64,000 nt of DNA, from positions 1 through 64,000 of the forward strand of contig CAZJBM010000008.1 of assembly GCA_964544595.1 (NCBI GenBank), read 5' to 3'. The notes below the pieces were generated by a model. The model ran no database searches and was not told where the DNA came from. It was given only the letters and a program-made list of their open reading frames with translations. Shown piece by piece: positions 35,850 through 44,533 of this stretch. Both the position numbers and the translations under genes were made by a program. The DNA is from JAGBWK01 sp964544595. Its GTDB lineage: Bacteria; Bacteroidota; Bacteroidia; Bacteroidales; Muribaculaceae. The stretch's first letter is position 1. The number at the start of each line of letters is the position of its first letter.

Positions 35850-36659
35850 TTATCTAAATGATGGTAGGAGCGATGGCTGAGGCACTGCTGTTTTGGGTCC
35901 ATGATTTACACCGGTATTAATAAAAGGAATGCCCATCACTCGTAATATAAGATTTTCTGTTCTAATTGCTTGGACATGTTGGAAACTATCACCTAGACCT
36001 GTAGCCCAAGAACGACCATGGCCCAAGATTTCATGTCCAGTTGTAACGGCCTGTCCATTCGGATGTTCCCCTCCTAATATAATCAATGAATGTGATCCTT
36101 TTTTAGTTGGTGTGGTAACGCCACCTCCCCCTTCATTTACAATTAACCAAAGAGGCACGCCTCCATTTGCTTCCATTATTTGTGGCATATGCGGACCTAT
36201 TTCCCCTTCCATAAATGATGGCAGGAATGAAGCTTCAGCTTGTGGTGAGAGTACACCTGTTCCTGAGATATATTCAACCTTATGGATATCATCAGAATTT
36301 ATCGTATTGACAACCATATCAACCAATGCCTGTTGATCTTCGGTTAACGAAATCCCATTAAAGGCTGCAGAAACAGCTTCAGAAGATATTGGAGCAAGTG
36401 ATTTCCCATTTTGTTTCTTGCCGGATTGGACTATCAGATTCCTAAAGTTAGTGAATTCATCCCCGGGAAACATAGCTCTAAAGTCTTCAACGGCCATTGC
36501 AGCATCCTTTTTTGTGATTCCCTCAATGACACAACCGGTCGGGTCGACACAGTTGACAGGATCGCCACCACAGTATGAATATGGTGATAAATGAGAATAT
36601 GCATTACTGCTAAATGGATAAAGCAGAAGTAAAATTAATAATAAATTTATTCGTTTCAT
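35850..36659 (-). CDS. Secreted Rhs-core-tip protein with C-terminal GHEILGH module
   Basis: The 269-residue protein joins a signal peptide (about 1-20) directly to YSHLSPYSYCGGDPVNCVDP-TG (21-42), which matches the very end of an Rhs/YD-repeat core, normally the junction before a variable toxin domain. The core repeats themselves are missing. The C-terminal part has a helical segment (48-130) and a Gly/His-rich module with TGHEILGHGRS (208-216) and AIRTEN (231-236). The spacing HExxxH is one residue longer than the classic zinc-protease HExxH, so metal binding is only possible. Its start overlaps the stop of the upstream gene (ATGA). A decayed second copy lies downstream. Confidence 0.7.
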   Translation of the reverse strand: MKRINLLLILLLLYPFSSNAYSHLSPYSYCGGDPVNCVDPTGCVIEGITKKDAAMAVEDFRAMFPGDEFTNFRNLIVQSGKKQNGKSLAPISSEAVSAAFNGISLTEDQQALVDMVVNTINSDDIHKVEYISGTGVLSPQAEASFLPSFMEGEIGPHMPQIMEANGGVPLWLIVNEGGGGVTTPTKKGSHSLIILGGEHPNGQAVTTGHEILGHGRSWATGLGDSFQHVQAIRTENLILRVMGIPFINTGVNHGPKTAVPQPSLLPSFR

Positions 36660-37687
36660 TTTGATAAGGACTTCTCTTGTATTTTTTGAGCTTCTATGGC
36701 TTGCTGTCTTCTTCTTTCACGGATTTCATCTGTTTCTTCTGTCATGTATGTATGATCTAACCGCCATTTTGTCTCATCCATCAGACGTAATAGATAAGCA
36801 GCATAATCATCATTAAAATTTCCATTCCTGACAAGATAATTTTGAATTATTCGTTCAAGTGATTTGCCTCGTATTATCCAGGCATTTGGATTCATCGTAT
36901 AAAACTCTAACGATCTGCTTGAGCAGTAGTACGTAAACTCATCATACCTATGAAACTTTTCGCAATAACCAAAGGCGAGATCGGCCATCTGACAAGCTAC
37001 AGTCTGGATATCAGTCAATGGAGTCATATAAGTTCCTGCAATTACCGCTGAATCGCAAATCTCAAAATCCTCTTTAATCCACCACGAAGGGTTCATCTGA
37101 TTAGTTGTCAATTCAAGGTTTATCCATTCCTCCGGTGTAATATTATCCTCATCTTTATACATTATATAACTGTGCCGTGGGGCATGGGCTAATGCTGCAT
37201 CTGCATTTAATTCATTAGCAAGTATTTTATACATCCACGGAAGGGAACGACACTGCCCTTTATGTGTTTTGAGCGTTCTGCTGACAAATTGACGTTCCCA
37301 AGGCTCTTTGTCCATTGAAAAAGTTTCAAAGTCATAGGTATACGGAGTATATCCATTCCCGGAATATGGGCTGACTATGTATGAACTGATAGCCATTTGC
37401 ATGCCTGTTTTGTATGTTTGAAGTTTGTTTACCTCATATAAAGATTGAATAAACGTCGTTATTCTATCAATTTCATTGCAGAAGTCGGTTTTATAGTCTA
37501 AATTCCCTTCATAAAATGCCCATTCAGCAAGGTAGACGGCTCGTTTTATTGATAGCGTGTCTCGGCCGGCAAGCATATCAGACATTTCATTAAAAGCATG
37601 CACATAATAGTCCTCAGCTGTCATTGATTGCGCTTTTACCGACAGCTGTAGCGGAAATAATAGAAGATATAGCCATAACCTCCTCAT
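36656..37687 (-). CDS. Secreted transglutaminase-like (Cys-His) protein
   Basis: The 343-residue protein has a signal peptide (MRRLWLYLLLFPLQLSVKAQ). A central region fits the transglutaminase-like cysteine protease fold: Cys146 in KGQCRSLPWMYKIL, His172 in APRHSYIMY and the strand WINLEL (188-193), which could supply the third residue. A charged, helical C-terminus (EIRERRRQQAIEAQKIQEKS) ends the protein. It overlaps the Rhs-tip gene by four bases, so the two are coupled and may act together, for example in processing or display. The DNA is AT-rich relative to the core genome. Confidence 0.65.
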   Translation of the reverse strand: MRRLWLYLLLFPLQLSVKAQSMTAEDYYVHAFNEMSDMLAGRDTLSIKRAVYLAEWAFYEGNLDYKTDFCNEIDRITTFIQSLYEVNKLQTYKTGMQMAISSYIVSPYSGNGYTPYTYDFETFSMDKEPWERQFVSRTLKTHKGQCRSLPWMYKILANELNADAALAHAPRHSYIMYKDEDNITPEEWINLELTTNQMNPSWWIKEDFEICDSAVIAGTYMTPLTDIQTVACQMADLAFGYCEKFHRYDEFTYYCSSRSLEFYTMNPNAWIIRGKSLERIIQNYLVRNGNFNDDYAAYLLRLMDETKWRLDHTYMTEETDEIRERRRQQAIEAQKIQEKSLSK

Positions 37688-37698
37688 AGATTACAAAA

Positions 37699-37977
37699 TT
37701 ATGAAAATTTGATAGAATTATAATAATTTATGATATGTTTTTTAACTACTACTGGTGCGATATGATTGAGTATGTTGGAGTGAGCTTCCAAACACATACA
37801 GATGTCTCGTAGCGAGTCGCATCCCGTCAACTGCCCGAACAGCAGATGAAGCAAATGAGAGTAGCTGTTGAGATTCTTTGAATGCCAGTCGCCTTTATAT
37901 TGCTTAACCAGTTTGTCAAACTGATAACGTGGTATAAACTCTACGACCTGAGAGAATATAAACTTACCTTGATTCAT
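37699..37977 (-). pseudogene. Truncated IS4-type transposase (DUF4372 N-terminus)
   Basis: The 92-codon frame begins MNQGKFIFSQVVEFIPRYQF and continues with YKGDWHSKNLNSYSHLLHLL and GQLTGCDSLRDICMCLEAH, the N-terminal DUF4372 region of Bacteroidetes IS4-family transposases. After about residue 72 the frame runs into the element end, and the DDE catalytic domain is missing. It is an internally deleted remnant. Confidence 0.8.
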
Positions 37978-38105
37978 AATCTTGACGCAGTGAACAACAA
38001 GACTAATAAATCATTTTCAAATCAAAAAAATCAATGTTCTCTTGTATTTAATTAAATACTAATATTTTAACCGCAGTGGTTGGATTTTTATCGCACCACT
38101 ACTAA
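37745..38105. mobile_element. Internally deleted IS (MITE-like) with TGGTGCGAT inverted ends
   Basis: The left end reads ACTACTGGTGCGAT and the right end, complemented, reads TAGTAGTGGTGCGAT. Between them, about 360 bp, lies only the truncated transposase start. It sits at the upstream border of the Rhs-tip island. The following stretch to 38350 has a small stem (GTCTAAT/ATTAGAC near 38275) and no supported gene. Confidence 0.6.
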
Positions 38106-38350
38106 AATACTCTCATAAAAACGCCTAAATGCTATAACGGCAAAGGAGACTATCCCGAAAAACTACTTACACAACCTCCAACTCATAGATAGTCTAACGC
38201 CCATTTATCCTCATTGGCTTTTATGCTTTTCATGATATTGGAGGAACTATGAATATTTCCCCATTAAAGAGACCGTCTAATTCTCATTATTAGACAGCCT
38301 CTACTTGATTGCGCGAACTATAGGACGCGGTGAGACGTTTCAATATTACT

Positions 38351-39364
38351 ATGAAGACTACACGACAACACACACCGCGCCCCTCCGTGAGGCGATCTTT
38401 TGCAGCGATCAATTATTGCTCGCCTTTATCTTTCAGTGAGATAACGCTCGACGACATTCCGGCGATAGCTCGCTGCCTGAGTCACAACCGCTGGCGTACC
38501 TGCGATTTCAGCATCGGGGGAATACTGATGTGGACCGATTTCTTCCGTTACAAATACTGTACATATCGCGACACGCTGTTTATTTCGGGCGTCAGCGAGG
38601 CGGATGAGATTACCCCTTCGTTTTCGCTCCCGATAGGGGAGCTGCCGCTCAGCGAGTCGCTTGACCTGTTGAGGGAGTATTGCGAGGAGCGCGGCATCGC
38701 GTTGCGCCTGTCGGCTGTGCCCGAGCCAATCGCCGCCGATTTGGCAGCCGATGATGCGTGGGTCGTGACCGAACTGGCCGATTGGTCAGATTATCTGTAC
38801 AATATCGAAGACCTGGCTACTCTCCGCGGCAAGCCTTTCAACAAGAAGCGCAATCACGTGAATCGCTTCATAGCCGACAATCCCGGCTATGAACTGGTAG
38901 AAATCACTTCGGAAAACGTAGGCGCTGTGATCGATGCGTACCGCGCAATCGAAGCCGCCGCTGGCGACGACGAGGAGGATACGCTCTACGATTTCTCTGG
39001 ATTTGAGGACTATGAGGCCACAAAAGTTGAAGAGCAGGCGATGACCGTGGCCGTTCTCAGCGACTTCAACCGCTATCCGTTTGAGGGGGTATATTTGACC
39101 GACCGCACAGGGCGTATCGTGGCCTTCTCTGTAGCTGAAATTATTGGCGATACGGCCTACGTGCATATTGAGAAAATGGATAAAAACGTTGCGGGCGCCG
39201 GGGCGGCGATCAATAAATTCTTCGCCGAGCGCATAGCCCGCGTGCACCCCGAGGTCAAATACCTCAACCGCGAGGAAGACTGCGGCGACCCCGCTCTCCG
39301 CTACGCCAAGCAGTCATATCGCCCAACCTCTCTCCTCCGCAAATACGACCTCCAATCCAAGTGA
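38351..39364 (+). CDS. DUF2156 (phosphatidylglycerol-lysyltransferase-like/GNAT) protein
   Basis: The 337-residue protein has the DUF2156 layout of two tandem GNAT-like folds. Visible landmarks are the N-terminal FSEITLDDIPAIARCL, the mid-protein signature DWSDYLYNIEDLATLRGKPF then NKKRNHVNRF, and the C-terminal EGVYLTDRTGRIVAFSVAEI followed by KYLNREEDCGDPALRYAKQS. Related proteins transfer aminoacyl groups to lipids or other acceptors; the acceptor here is unknown. A GTG at 38330 in frame is an alternative start. It stands alone after the IS remnant. Confidence 0.82.
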   Translation: MKTTRQHTPRPSVRRSFAAINYCSPLSFSEITLDDIPAIARCLSHNRWRTCDFSIGGILMWTDFFRYKYCTYRDTLFISGVSEADEITPSFSLPIGELPLSESLDLLREYCEERGIALRLSAVPEPIAADLAADDAWVVTELADWSDYLYNIEDLATLRGKPFNKKRNHVNRFIADNPGYELVEITSENVGAVIDAYRAIEAAAGDDEEDTLYDFSGFEDYEATKVEEQAMTVAVLSDFNRYPFEGVYLTDRTGRIVAFSVAEIIGDTAYVHIEKMDKNVAGAGAAINKFFAERIARVHPEVKYLNREEDCGDPALRYAKQSYRPTSLLRKYDLQSK

Positions 39365-39426
39365 AATATCAGGGATTCCCAACCCCTTGTCAGCGTGATG
39401 ATTGTGTCTCAGGTCGTTGCGGCTGA

Positions 39427-40557
39427 TTAGATGTCGCGTATATTCAGCAAGTTCGAGCCCTGCGTCTCGCCGTTGTAAATCACAGCCGCGTTTCTTACAT
39501 TAGGAAGAAGTTGTTGGAGATACTTGAGGTTTTTAGTGAAGTCGGTCTGGAAAGTGGCGCCGGCTTTTACTTCATATATATTCAACCCCTCGACGGTTTC
39601 CTCAACGATGTCTACTTCGCGGCCCGAATTTTCGCGATAGAAGTAGACGTTTGGCTCTTTGGCTATGTTATATCGGTTTTTTATCATTTCCGTCACCGCT
39701 ATATTTTCAAAAATAGCGCCTCGCATCAGGTGAGTGTCGAGTTGAGATGCCTGCTCAATGCCTAAAAGATAGCATAACAGGCCTGAATCATAAAAATATA
39801 GTTTGGGCGTTTTAGTAAGACGTTTCGAGATGTTGGCATAATATGGAGGTAGCGAATACACAATATAGGAGGCCTTCAGCAGTGAAATCCAGGCGGATAT
39901 AGTCGGGGCCGACACGCCGGTTTCGACTGATAGCGAAGCGAGGTTGATTTCACTCCCCGCTCGCGCGGCGCACAGTCGCATGAATAGTTGGAATTTATCG
40001 AGGTGTTGTACCTGTCCGAGTGCCCTGATGTCTCGCTCTACGTACGTGCCATAATAGTTGCGGTAGAAAATATCCGGGGGAATTAAATCGGAAATTGTTC
40101 CGGGATAGAACCCGCGCCACATTAATTCAGACGTCGACACATCGAGTCGCGACCTGATTTCGCTGAACGAAAATGGCAAGACTGTGAATAACGCGGTTCT
40201 GCCTGCGAGCGACTGCATAGAGTTATGCAGAAGTGAGAAGTTGTTGCTTCCCGTAAGTATATACCGCAGAGACTTGTCGTTGTCCACGCGGGCTTGGATT
40301 GCGGAAAGCAGCTCAGGGAGGTTTTGTATTTCGTCGATTATGACGCGCGTGCCTAAGCTGTCAAGAAAACCGTTGATGTCATCAATAGCTCGATTTCGAG
40401 TGCTGATGTCTTCGATGTTCACGAATGTGTAATCGGGAAATAGGTGACGAGCGAGCGTTGTTTTTCCGCTTTGACGCGGCCCGGTCATAATGATGGCGGG
40501 ATAATATTTGACTGCGGTTAGAATGGAATCTGAAATCCGGCGATCGATGTAGGGCAT
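39427..40557 (-). CDS. AAA-type ATPase with DUF4143 C-terminus
   Basis: The 376-residue protein has Walker A GPRQSGKT (26-33), Walker B RVIIDEIQNLPELLSAI, a sensor-like YILTGSNNFSLL and the C-terminal DUF4143 nuclease-like region with EVDIVEETVEGLNIYEVKAG, which contains a PD-(D/E)xK-like E-x-K. This family is common and often mobile in Bacteroidales; its cellular role is not established. It is monocistronic, with a strong promoter overlapped by a perfect palindrome. Confidence 0.9.
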   Translation of the reverse strand: MPYIDRRISDSILTAVKYYPAIIMTGPRQSGKTTLARHLFPDYTFVNIEDISTRNRAIDDINGFLDSLGTRVIIDEIQNLPELLSAIQARVDNDKSLRYILTGSNNFSLLHNSMQSLAGRTALFTVLPFSFSEIRSRLDVSTSELMWRGFYPGTISDLIPPDIFYRNYYGTYVERDIRALGQVQHLDKFQLFMRLCAARAGSEINLASLSVETGVSAPTISAWISLLKASYIVYSLPPYYANISKRLTKTPKLYFYDSGLLCYLLGIEQASQLDTHLMRGAIFENIAVTEMIKNRYNIAKEPNVYFYRENSGREVDIVEETVEGLNIYEVKAGATFQTDFTKNLKYLQQLLPNVRNAAVIYNGETQGSNLLNIRDI

Positions 40558-40582
40558 AACGGTTGGTCTTATGTTGTCGAGG

Positions 40583-40614
40583 CAAAGGTAACGAAAAAGT
40601 CGAAATCGCGCAAA
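40583..40614 (-). promoter_or_regulatory. Promoter of the DUF4143 ATPase gene
   Basis: Minus-strand TTTG (40611-40614), exactly 20 bp, TACCTTTG (40583-40590). The -33 box lies inside the perfect palindrome 40604-40644. Confidence 0.8.
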
Positions 40615-40644
40615 TCGAAAGTCTGACTTTCGATTTGCGCGATT
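40604..40644. promoter_or_regulatory. Perfect 41-bp palindrome over the promoter (possible operator)
   Basis: AATCGCGCAAATCGAAAGTC followed by one base and the exact complement. It covers the -33 box of the ATPase promoter. It could be a repressor-binding site or a cruciform; it lacks a T tract in the position expected of a terminator. Confidence 0.6.
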
Positions 40645-40659
40645 ATTTGTGTCGGGATT

Positions 40660-40784
40660 ACTCTGTTGTCAGGGGTAAAAAACGTGCGAAAATGCGCGTT
40701 TTGGGTGCAAAAAAGCGCGCAAAAACGCGCAAAAATGTCCCTTAAACGCGCAAAAAACGCGCAAAAAGCGCGCAAAAAATGCAC
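40660..40784. repeat. Irregular GCGC(A)n array
   Basis: At least eight units of the form CGCGCAAAAA or TGCGCGAAAA occur between 40683 and 40780. Frames through it (for example 40666-40857) give only Lys/Ala/Arg repeats and have no start context, so it is not counted as a gene. Confidence 0.7.
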
Positions 40785-40813
40785 AAAAATGACCCTTATT
40801 GAGGGTCATTTTT
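40785..40813 (-). terminator. Terminator of the bile-salt-hydrolase-like gene
   Basis: AAAAATGACCCT/AGGGTCATTTTT around a 5-base loop. On the minus strand it lies about 55 bases past the stop codon and ends in a T run. Symmetric, so it could act in both directions. Confidence 0.8.
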
Positions 40814-40867
40814 GTGGCAAAATAAGCAGAGGGCGTTGCCCTCTTGCCTGGTTATAGGGATCGGGTA

Positions 40868-41926
40868 TTAGTACATGGGGGTGAAGGGGGCCACGCGCTC
40901 AAGACGGTCGTTGACGCAGCCAACTTGGTTGGTCTGATCGGCGGTTGTGAGCTTCAGCACGGGAGCGCCGGGCTGGAGGTCGAGACGCGAGAGATCGACG
41001 TAGTTAAATCCGTTGTTGGTGTAGATGTCGAAGTAGTAACGGAGGTCGCGGATGTTGGAGAATGAGCGCCACTGGGTCATCGACACGTTGGGCTCGCCGT
41101 CGGCCGAGGTGTGGTAGGAGTAAGGAACTGATACGTTGTTCATTACGGTGCGGAGAATCGAAGCGCCGAGATCGGGGTCAGACGTTTTTTCGACGTGCTC
41201 TACAAAGAAGGTGCCGCGCACGCAGCGGTCGGGGCTGCTGACTGTGCCGGGAAGCGCGTTCGTGCCGCCGATTTTCTGCCAATAGTCGATAATGGCTTTC
41301 ATCTGAGGCCATGTGGGGTCATTGGTCATGCAGGGGTAATTGCCCATGTCGTGGATAGTAATGTCGCCGTTGACAAACTCAACGATTACCGAGTGGCCGC
41401 TGCGGTCGGTTATGCCCCAGTGGAGCACTGAAACCGTGCCGCCGTCGAATGTCGCGCCAGAGAGCGTGAAGTCTTGATTTTTAAGCAGATCGACCGCTTC
41501 GTCGGTAGTGGCGCAAAGGTCGAGAATCCACGCCGGGAACACAGCGAGCGACATAGGGGGGCGATCGGAATTGGTTTCGTTGGAGTATATTGTGCCTTTG
41601 CAGAAGAGGCCGTTGACAGAGAGCCCCATCTCGTTCATGCCTTCAGTGACGCCGGCATCGTAGCCCACGGCGTATACGGCACCGTATTTTGAGGTCCATT
41701 TAACAGCGTTCTTAGCCTTTGTCCCCACTTTCTTCATGCCTCGGGGATAGACATATACGTTGGTCGGAATAGGTGTTTTCCAGTCGAGTGAACGGCCTAC
41801 GATGATAAGGCTGTCGGTGCCTTCATAGACCACGCGCGTGCATGCCTTAGCCTCAAAACCGTCGAAGCCGAAGAAACCGCCGCACGCGAGCATCCCTACA
41901 AATAAAGTTGCGAATAAACGTTTCAT
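40868..41926 (-). CDS. Secreted choloylglycine hydrolase/penicillin-acylase family protein (bile-salt-hydrolase-like)
   Basis: The 352-residue protein has a signal peptide and then AKACTRVVYEG. Cys29 is the predicted Ntn nucleophile. Arg45 and Asp48 in IVGRSLDW keep the spacing from the Cys seen in bile salt hydrolases. Other expected residues occur in MNEMGLSVNGLFC (Asn), MTNDPTWPQM (Asn) and RCVRGTFFVEH (Arg). Family C59 enzymes cleave amide bonds of conjugated bile acids, penicillin V or acyl-homoserine lactones; the substrate cannot be decided from sequence alone. Signal-bearing forms are common in Bacteroidales. Confidence 0.88.
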   Translation of the reverse strand: MKRLFATLFVGMLACGGFFGFDGFEAKACTRVVYEGTDSLIIVGRSLDWKTPIPTNVYVYPRGMKKVGTKAKNAVKWTSKYGAVYAVGYDAGVTEGMNEMGLSVNGLFCKGTIYSNETNSDRPPMSLAVFPAWILDLCATTDEAVDLLKNQDFTLSGATFDGGTVSVLHWGITDRSGHSVIVEFVNGDITIHDMGNYPCMTNDPTWPQMKAIIDYWQKIGGTNALPGTVSSPDRCVRGTFFVEHVEKTSDPDLGASILRTVMNNVSVPYSYHTSADGEPNVSMTQWRSFSNIRDLRYYFDIYTNNGFNYVDLSRLDLQPGAPVLKLTTADQTNQVGCVNDRLERVAPFTPMY

Positions 41927-42218
41927 AGTTGAAATAGTATTATGGTTTTAAATTATTATCACCTTGTTTTAAATGAAACGTCGCCCACGGCGAATTTGTT
42001 CAGGGTAGGGAGATTATTTAAAGAGTTGCAATTCAGCTATGCATGAAATAATTTGGAGATAAGGCCATTCGGAATAAGCTGCTCAGAACGGCTGAAATCG
42101 CCAGGCATACAGTAAAATGGAACGATAAAAGACTTTGCCTCCTCGCGGAAGTGGCATTGATTGGCGAGGCAATAACCCTGGCAATGCGAACAAATTATAA
42201 ATCAGATAACTAATTATA

Positions 42219-42384
42219 TAAGTAAGTATCGAAAATTAGTTTATACCAATCTTCAGCTTGCTATCGCGATCTTTTATTTTGCTCATCGGTCATTATGGAA
42301 CCCCATAACTCCCTCTTCGCAAAATCCAATCTCACTAAGATCAATCTCGAATCTTAATATATACTAATTTACGATACTTACTTA
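42219..42384 (+). mobile_element. 166-bp MITE-like repeat, copy 1
   Basis: The ends TAAGTAAGTATCG and CGATACTTACTTA are inverted copies, extending imperfectly to about 27 bp (AAATTAGTnTATA), and are bordered by TA, as for IS630/Tc1-type insertion. It differs from the copies at 50815, 52905 and 55372 at only a handful of positions and is in the same orientation. It lies left of the restriction-modification operon in a gene-poor 1-kb stretch (41927-42955) that otherwise holds a possible small peptide and a promoter. Confidence 0.85.
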
Positions 42385-42619
42385 TTTATAGAATTAAAGC
42401 ACATAATTGGGGTATTCCCTAAATATGTTTTTGAAGATTTCATAAATCAAGAAGGCACTTTCTACCTTTCCGAGACTCTTTCTCGCTCTCAATGTCAGGC
42501 GTAAATTAACAACTTAACATTATTTAATTTTGGTGTGCAAGAATTAAGCCCATCGCGCGACTAATTTTGAGGTTGAAGACAAAATTTGCCTTCCTCGAAA
42601 CTTCAAAAATTGTCGCCCT

Positions 42620-42697
42620 ATGGAAATTCTCTTAATACTAATCCTCCTTCCTTGTTGGCTCGTTCAAGCCCTCAAGGACGGAGCAAAAAACAAATAA
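42620..42697 (+). CDS. Possible 25-residue hydrophobic peptide
   Basis: The frame reads MEILLILILLPCWLVQALKD then GAKNK: one membrane-spanning stretch and a basic tail, similar in form to small membrane peptides and type I toxins. There is no strong ribosome-binding site or homology to support it, so this is a possibility only. It lies between the first MITE copy and hsdM. Confidence 0.3.
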   Translation: MEILLILILLPCWLVQALKDGAKNK

Positions 42698-42741
42698 TCA
42701 ACTTTTCGTCAGAGGCATAGCCCCGATGCCGAAAAAATTGT

Positions 42742-42749
42742 TAAATTTG
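42742..42749 (+). promoter_or_regulatory. -7 box upstream of the restriction-modification operon
   Basis: TAAATTTG matches TAnnTTTG, about 207 bases before hsdM. No TTTG is seen 20 bp upstream. The leader would be about 200 bases. Confidence 0.45.
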
Positions 42750-42955
42750 CACCTAATAAACGTACTAAATCTGAGAATGACCCTTTAATAGCAAAGTAAC
42801 CGGCTTGCCGCTTGGCTCTGCCAAGATATACGGCGAGAGCCGAAACCCCTTAAACCTCCTGAGTAGTCGTTACAGGCGTTCTTCGCAATAGCGAAGCGAG
42901 CACATCTCGATAAGGTCGGCCTTCAGATGCTACGAGGGGAGTTTTTAGTTTTAAT

Positions 42956-44533
42956 ATGGCAAAGAAAGTAGCAAAACAGAAAGAGGAAGTCCTCGAAGAC
43001 ATATTGTTTAGTTGTCGCGACAGTCTGCGCGGTAGAGCCGCATTGACTGATAAGCGCGATATGCTCCTGACACTTGTATTCCTCAAATTCATTTCTGAAC
43101 GCTACCACGATAAGCGGGCACAAATCCTTGCCGAGTATGCCGACGACCCTGAGTTTGCCGAAATTATGGCAAAGAAGCGGTCGGCTTACGGTCAGGACGG
43201 TGTGTTTATGCTTGAAGACGCTACCGACTGGGAGCAGCTGAAACTCATCGAGCCTAAGGCTCTTGCCGTCGCACTTGACGACGCTATGGCAAAGTTGCAG
43301 GTCTCTGACGATAAACTCAAGGGAGCTTTGCCATTAGGTCTCTTTGTCAATTCCGGCACCGAGGGCAATGTCCTCAAAAAGGTCATTGACGAACTTGATA
43401 AAATCGACCATAAGAAATTCAAGGAAATAGATTTGATAGGGCGTGTATATGAATACTTCTTGCAAGCCTACGCAATCCAAGCGAAAGATAGCAAGGAGGA
43501 CGGTGAGTTTTACACCCCCAAGAGCATTGTCGAACTGATAGCCACCTTCGTTAATCCGATGGACGGCACTCTCTACGACCCTTGCTGCGGCTCGGGCGGT
43601 ATGTTCGTGCAGTGTGCCAAGTTTGTCGAGAAACATGGCGGCAATTCTATCGGCGTGAATGTGTTCGGCCAGGAGTCGGATCCCACGACATTCCGCCTTG
43701 CCAAGATGAACCTCGCAGTGCGTGGTATTACCTACCATCTCGGCGAGCGCCACGCCTCGACGTTCACCCACGACATGCACCGAGGGCTGACGTTTGACTA
43801 CATCATGGCTAACCCGCCCTTCAACCTCAAGAAGTGGTATGAGTCGAGCCTCGAACATGATGCTCGTTGGGCTGACTATGGTCGTCCGCCGGAGAGCAAT
43901 GCAAACTACGCTTGGATCCTCCACATGCTCTCTAAGTTGAAGCCGGGCAAAGGCATTGCCGGTTTCCTGCTCGCCAACGGTGCTCTCGACGATGAAGACA
44001 CCGTCTCCATTCGTCAGAAACTCATTGAGGAAGACAAAATTGAAGCAATTATCGTTCTCCCTCGCGAGATGTTCTATTCCACTGACATTTCTGTTACCCT
44101 TTGGATACTCAACGAAAATAAGAAAGGCGGTCCGCGCGACGGTAAAATCCTGCGCGACCGCAGCGGCGAAATCCTCTTTATGGATTTACGCTCGTGGAGT
44201 CAGAACATCTACGAAAAGAAATACGTCAAACTCTCCGACGAGCAGATTGCCGCCGCTCATAAGATTTACACCGACTGGCAGACCATTGCCGAGCCGGGTA
44301 ATTATGCTCAGCCGGAACTCTATCGTGCCGTCACGAAGGACACCATCGAAGAGAACGGTTGGAGTCTTGTGCCGAGCCGATACATTGAGTTTGTAGACCG
44401 CGACTCCAACCTCGACTTCGAGGACGTTCTTGCAAAAGCTGGAGCAAAGGTTAAAGACCTTCTCGACTTGCAAGAGAAGAACCGCGCCTCACTTATTAAC
44501 GCTTTCAAGTCCATAGGCTATGACGCAGAGTAA
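42956..44533 (+). CDS. hsdM: Type I restriction-modification methyltransferase subunit
   Basis: The 525-residue protein has the HsdM N-terminal domain (ILFSCRDSLRGRAALTDKRD), the target-recognition/S-adenosylmethionine region FYTPKSIVELIATFV, then YDPCCGSGGMFVQ (motif I, near 210) and the catalytic NPPF (near 285), typical of N6-adenine methylases. HsdM2S methylates adenines at the site chosen by HsdS. Its last 14 bases overlap the nuclease gene. Confidence 0.96.
   Translation: MAKKVAKQKEEVLEDILFSCRDSLRGRAALTDKRDMLLTLVFLKFISERYHDKRAQILAEYADDPEFAEIMAKKRSAYGQDGVFMLEDATDWEQLKLIEPKALAVALDDAMAKLQVSDDKLKGALPLGLFVNSGTEGNVLKKVIDELDKIDHKKFKEIDLIGRVYEYFLQAYAIQAKDSKEDGEFYTPKSIVELIATFVNPMDGTLYDPCCGSGGMFVQCAKFVEKHGGNSIGVNVFGQESDPTTFRLAKMNLAVRGITYHLGERHASTFTHDMHRGLTFDYIMANPPFNLKKWYESSLEHDARWADYGRPPESNANYAWILHMLSKLKPGKGIAGFLLANGALDDEDTVSIRQKLIEEDKIEAIIVLPREMFYSTDISVTLWILNENKKGGPRDGKILRDRSGEILFMDLRSWSQNIYEKKYVKLSDEQIAAAHKIYTDWQTIAEPGNYAQPELYRAVTKDTIEENGWSLVPSRYIEFVDRDSNLDFEDVLAKAGAKVKDLLDLQEKNRASLINAFKSIGYDAE

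Noticed and set aside
36018..36035. Classic HExxH zinc-protease motif in the Rhs-tip protein
   Set aside because: The motif is HEILGH, with three residues between Glu and His instead of two, so a canonical gluzincin/metzincin site cannot be claimed.
40666..40857. 63-codon Lys/Arg/Ala-rich frame
   Set aside because: Arises from the GCGC(A)n array; composition is dictated by the repeat in every frame.
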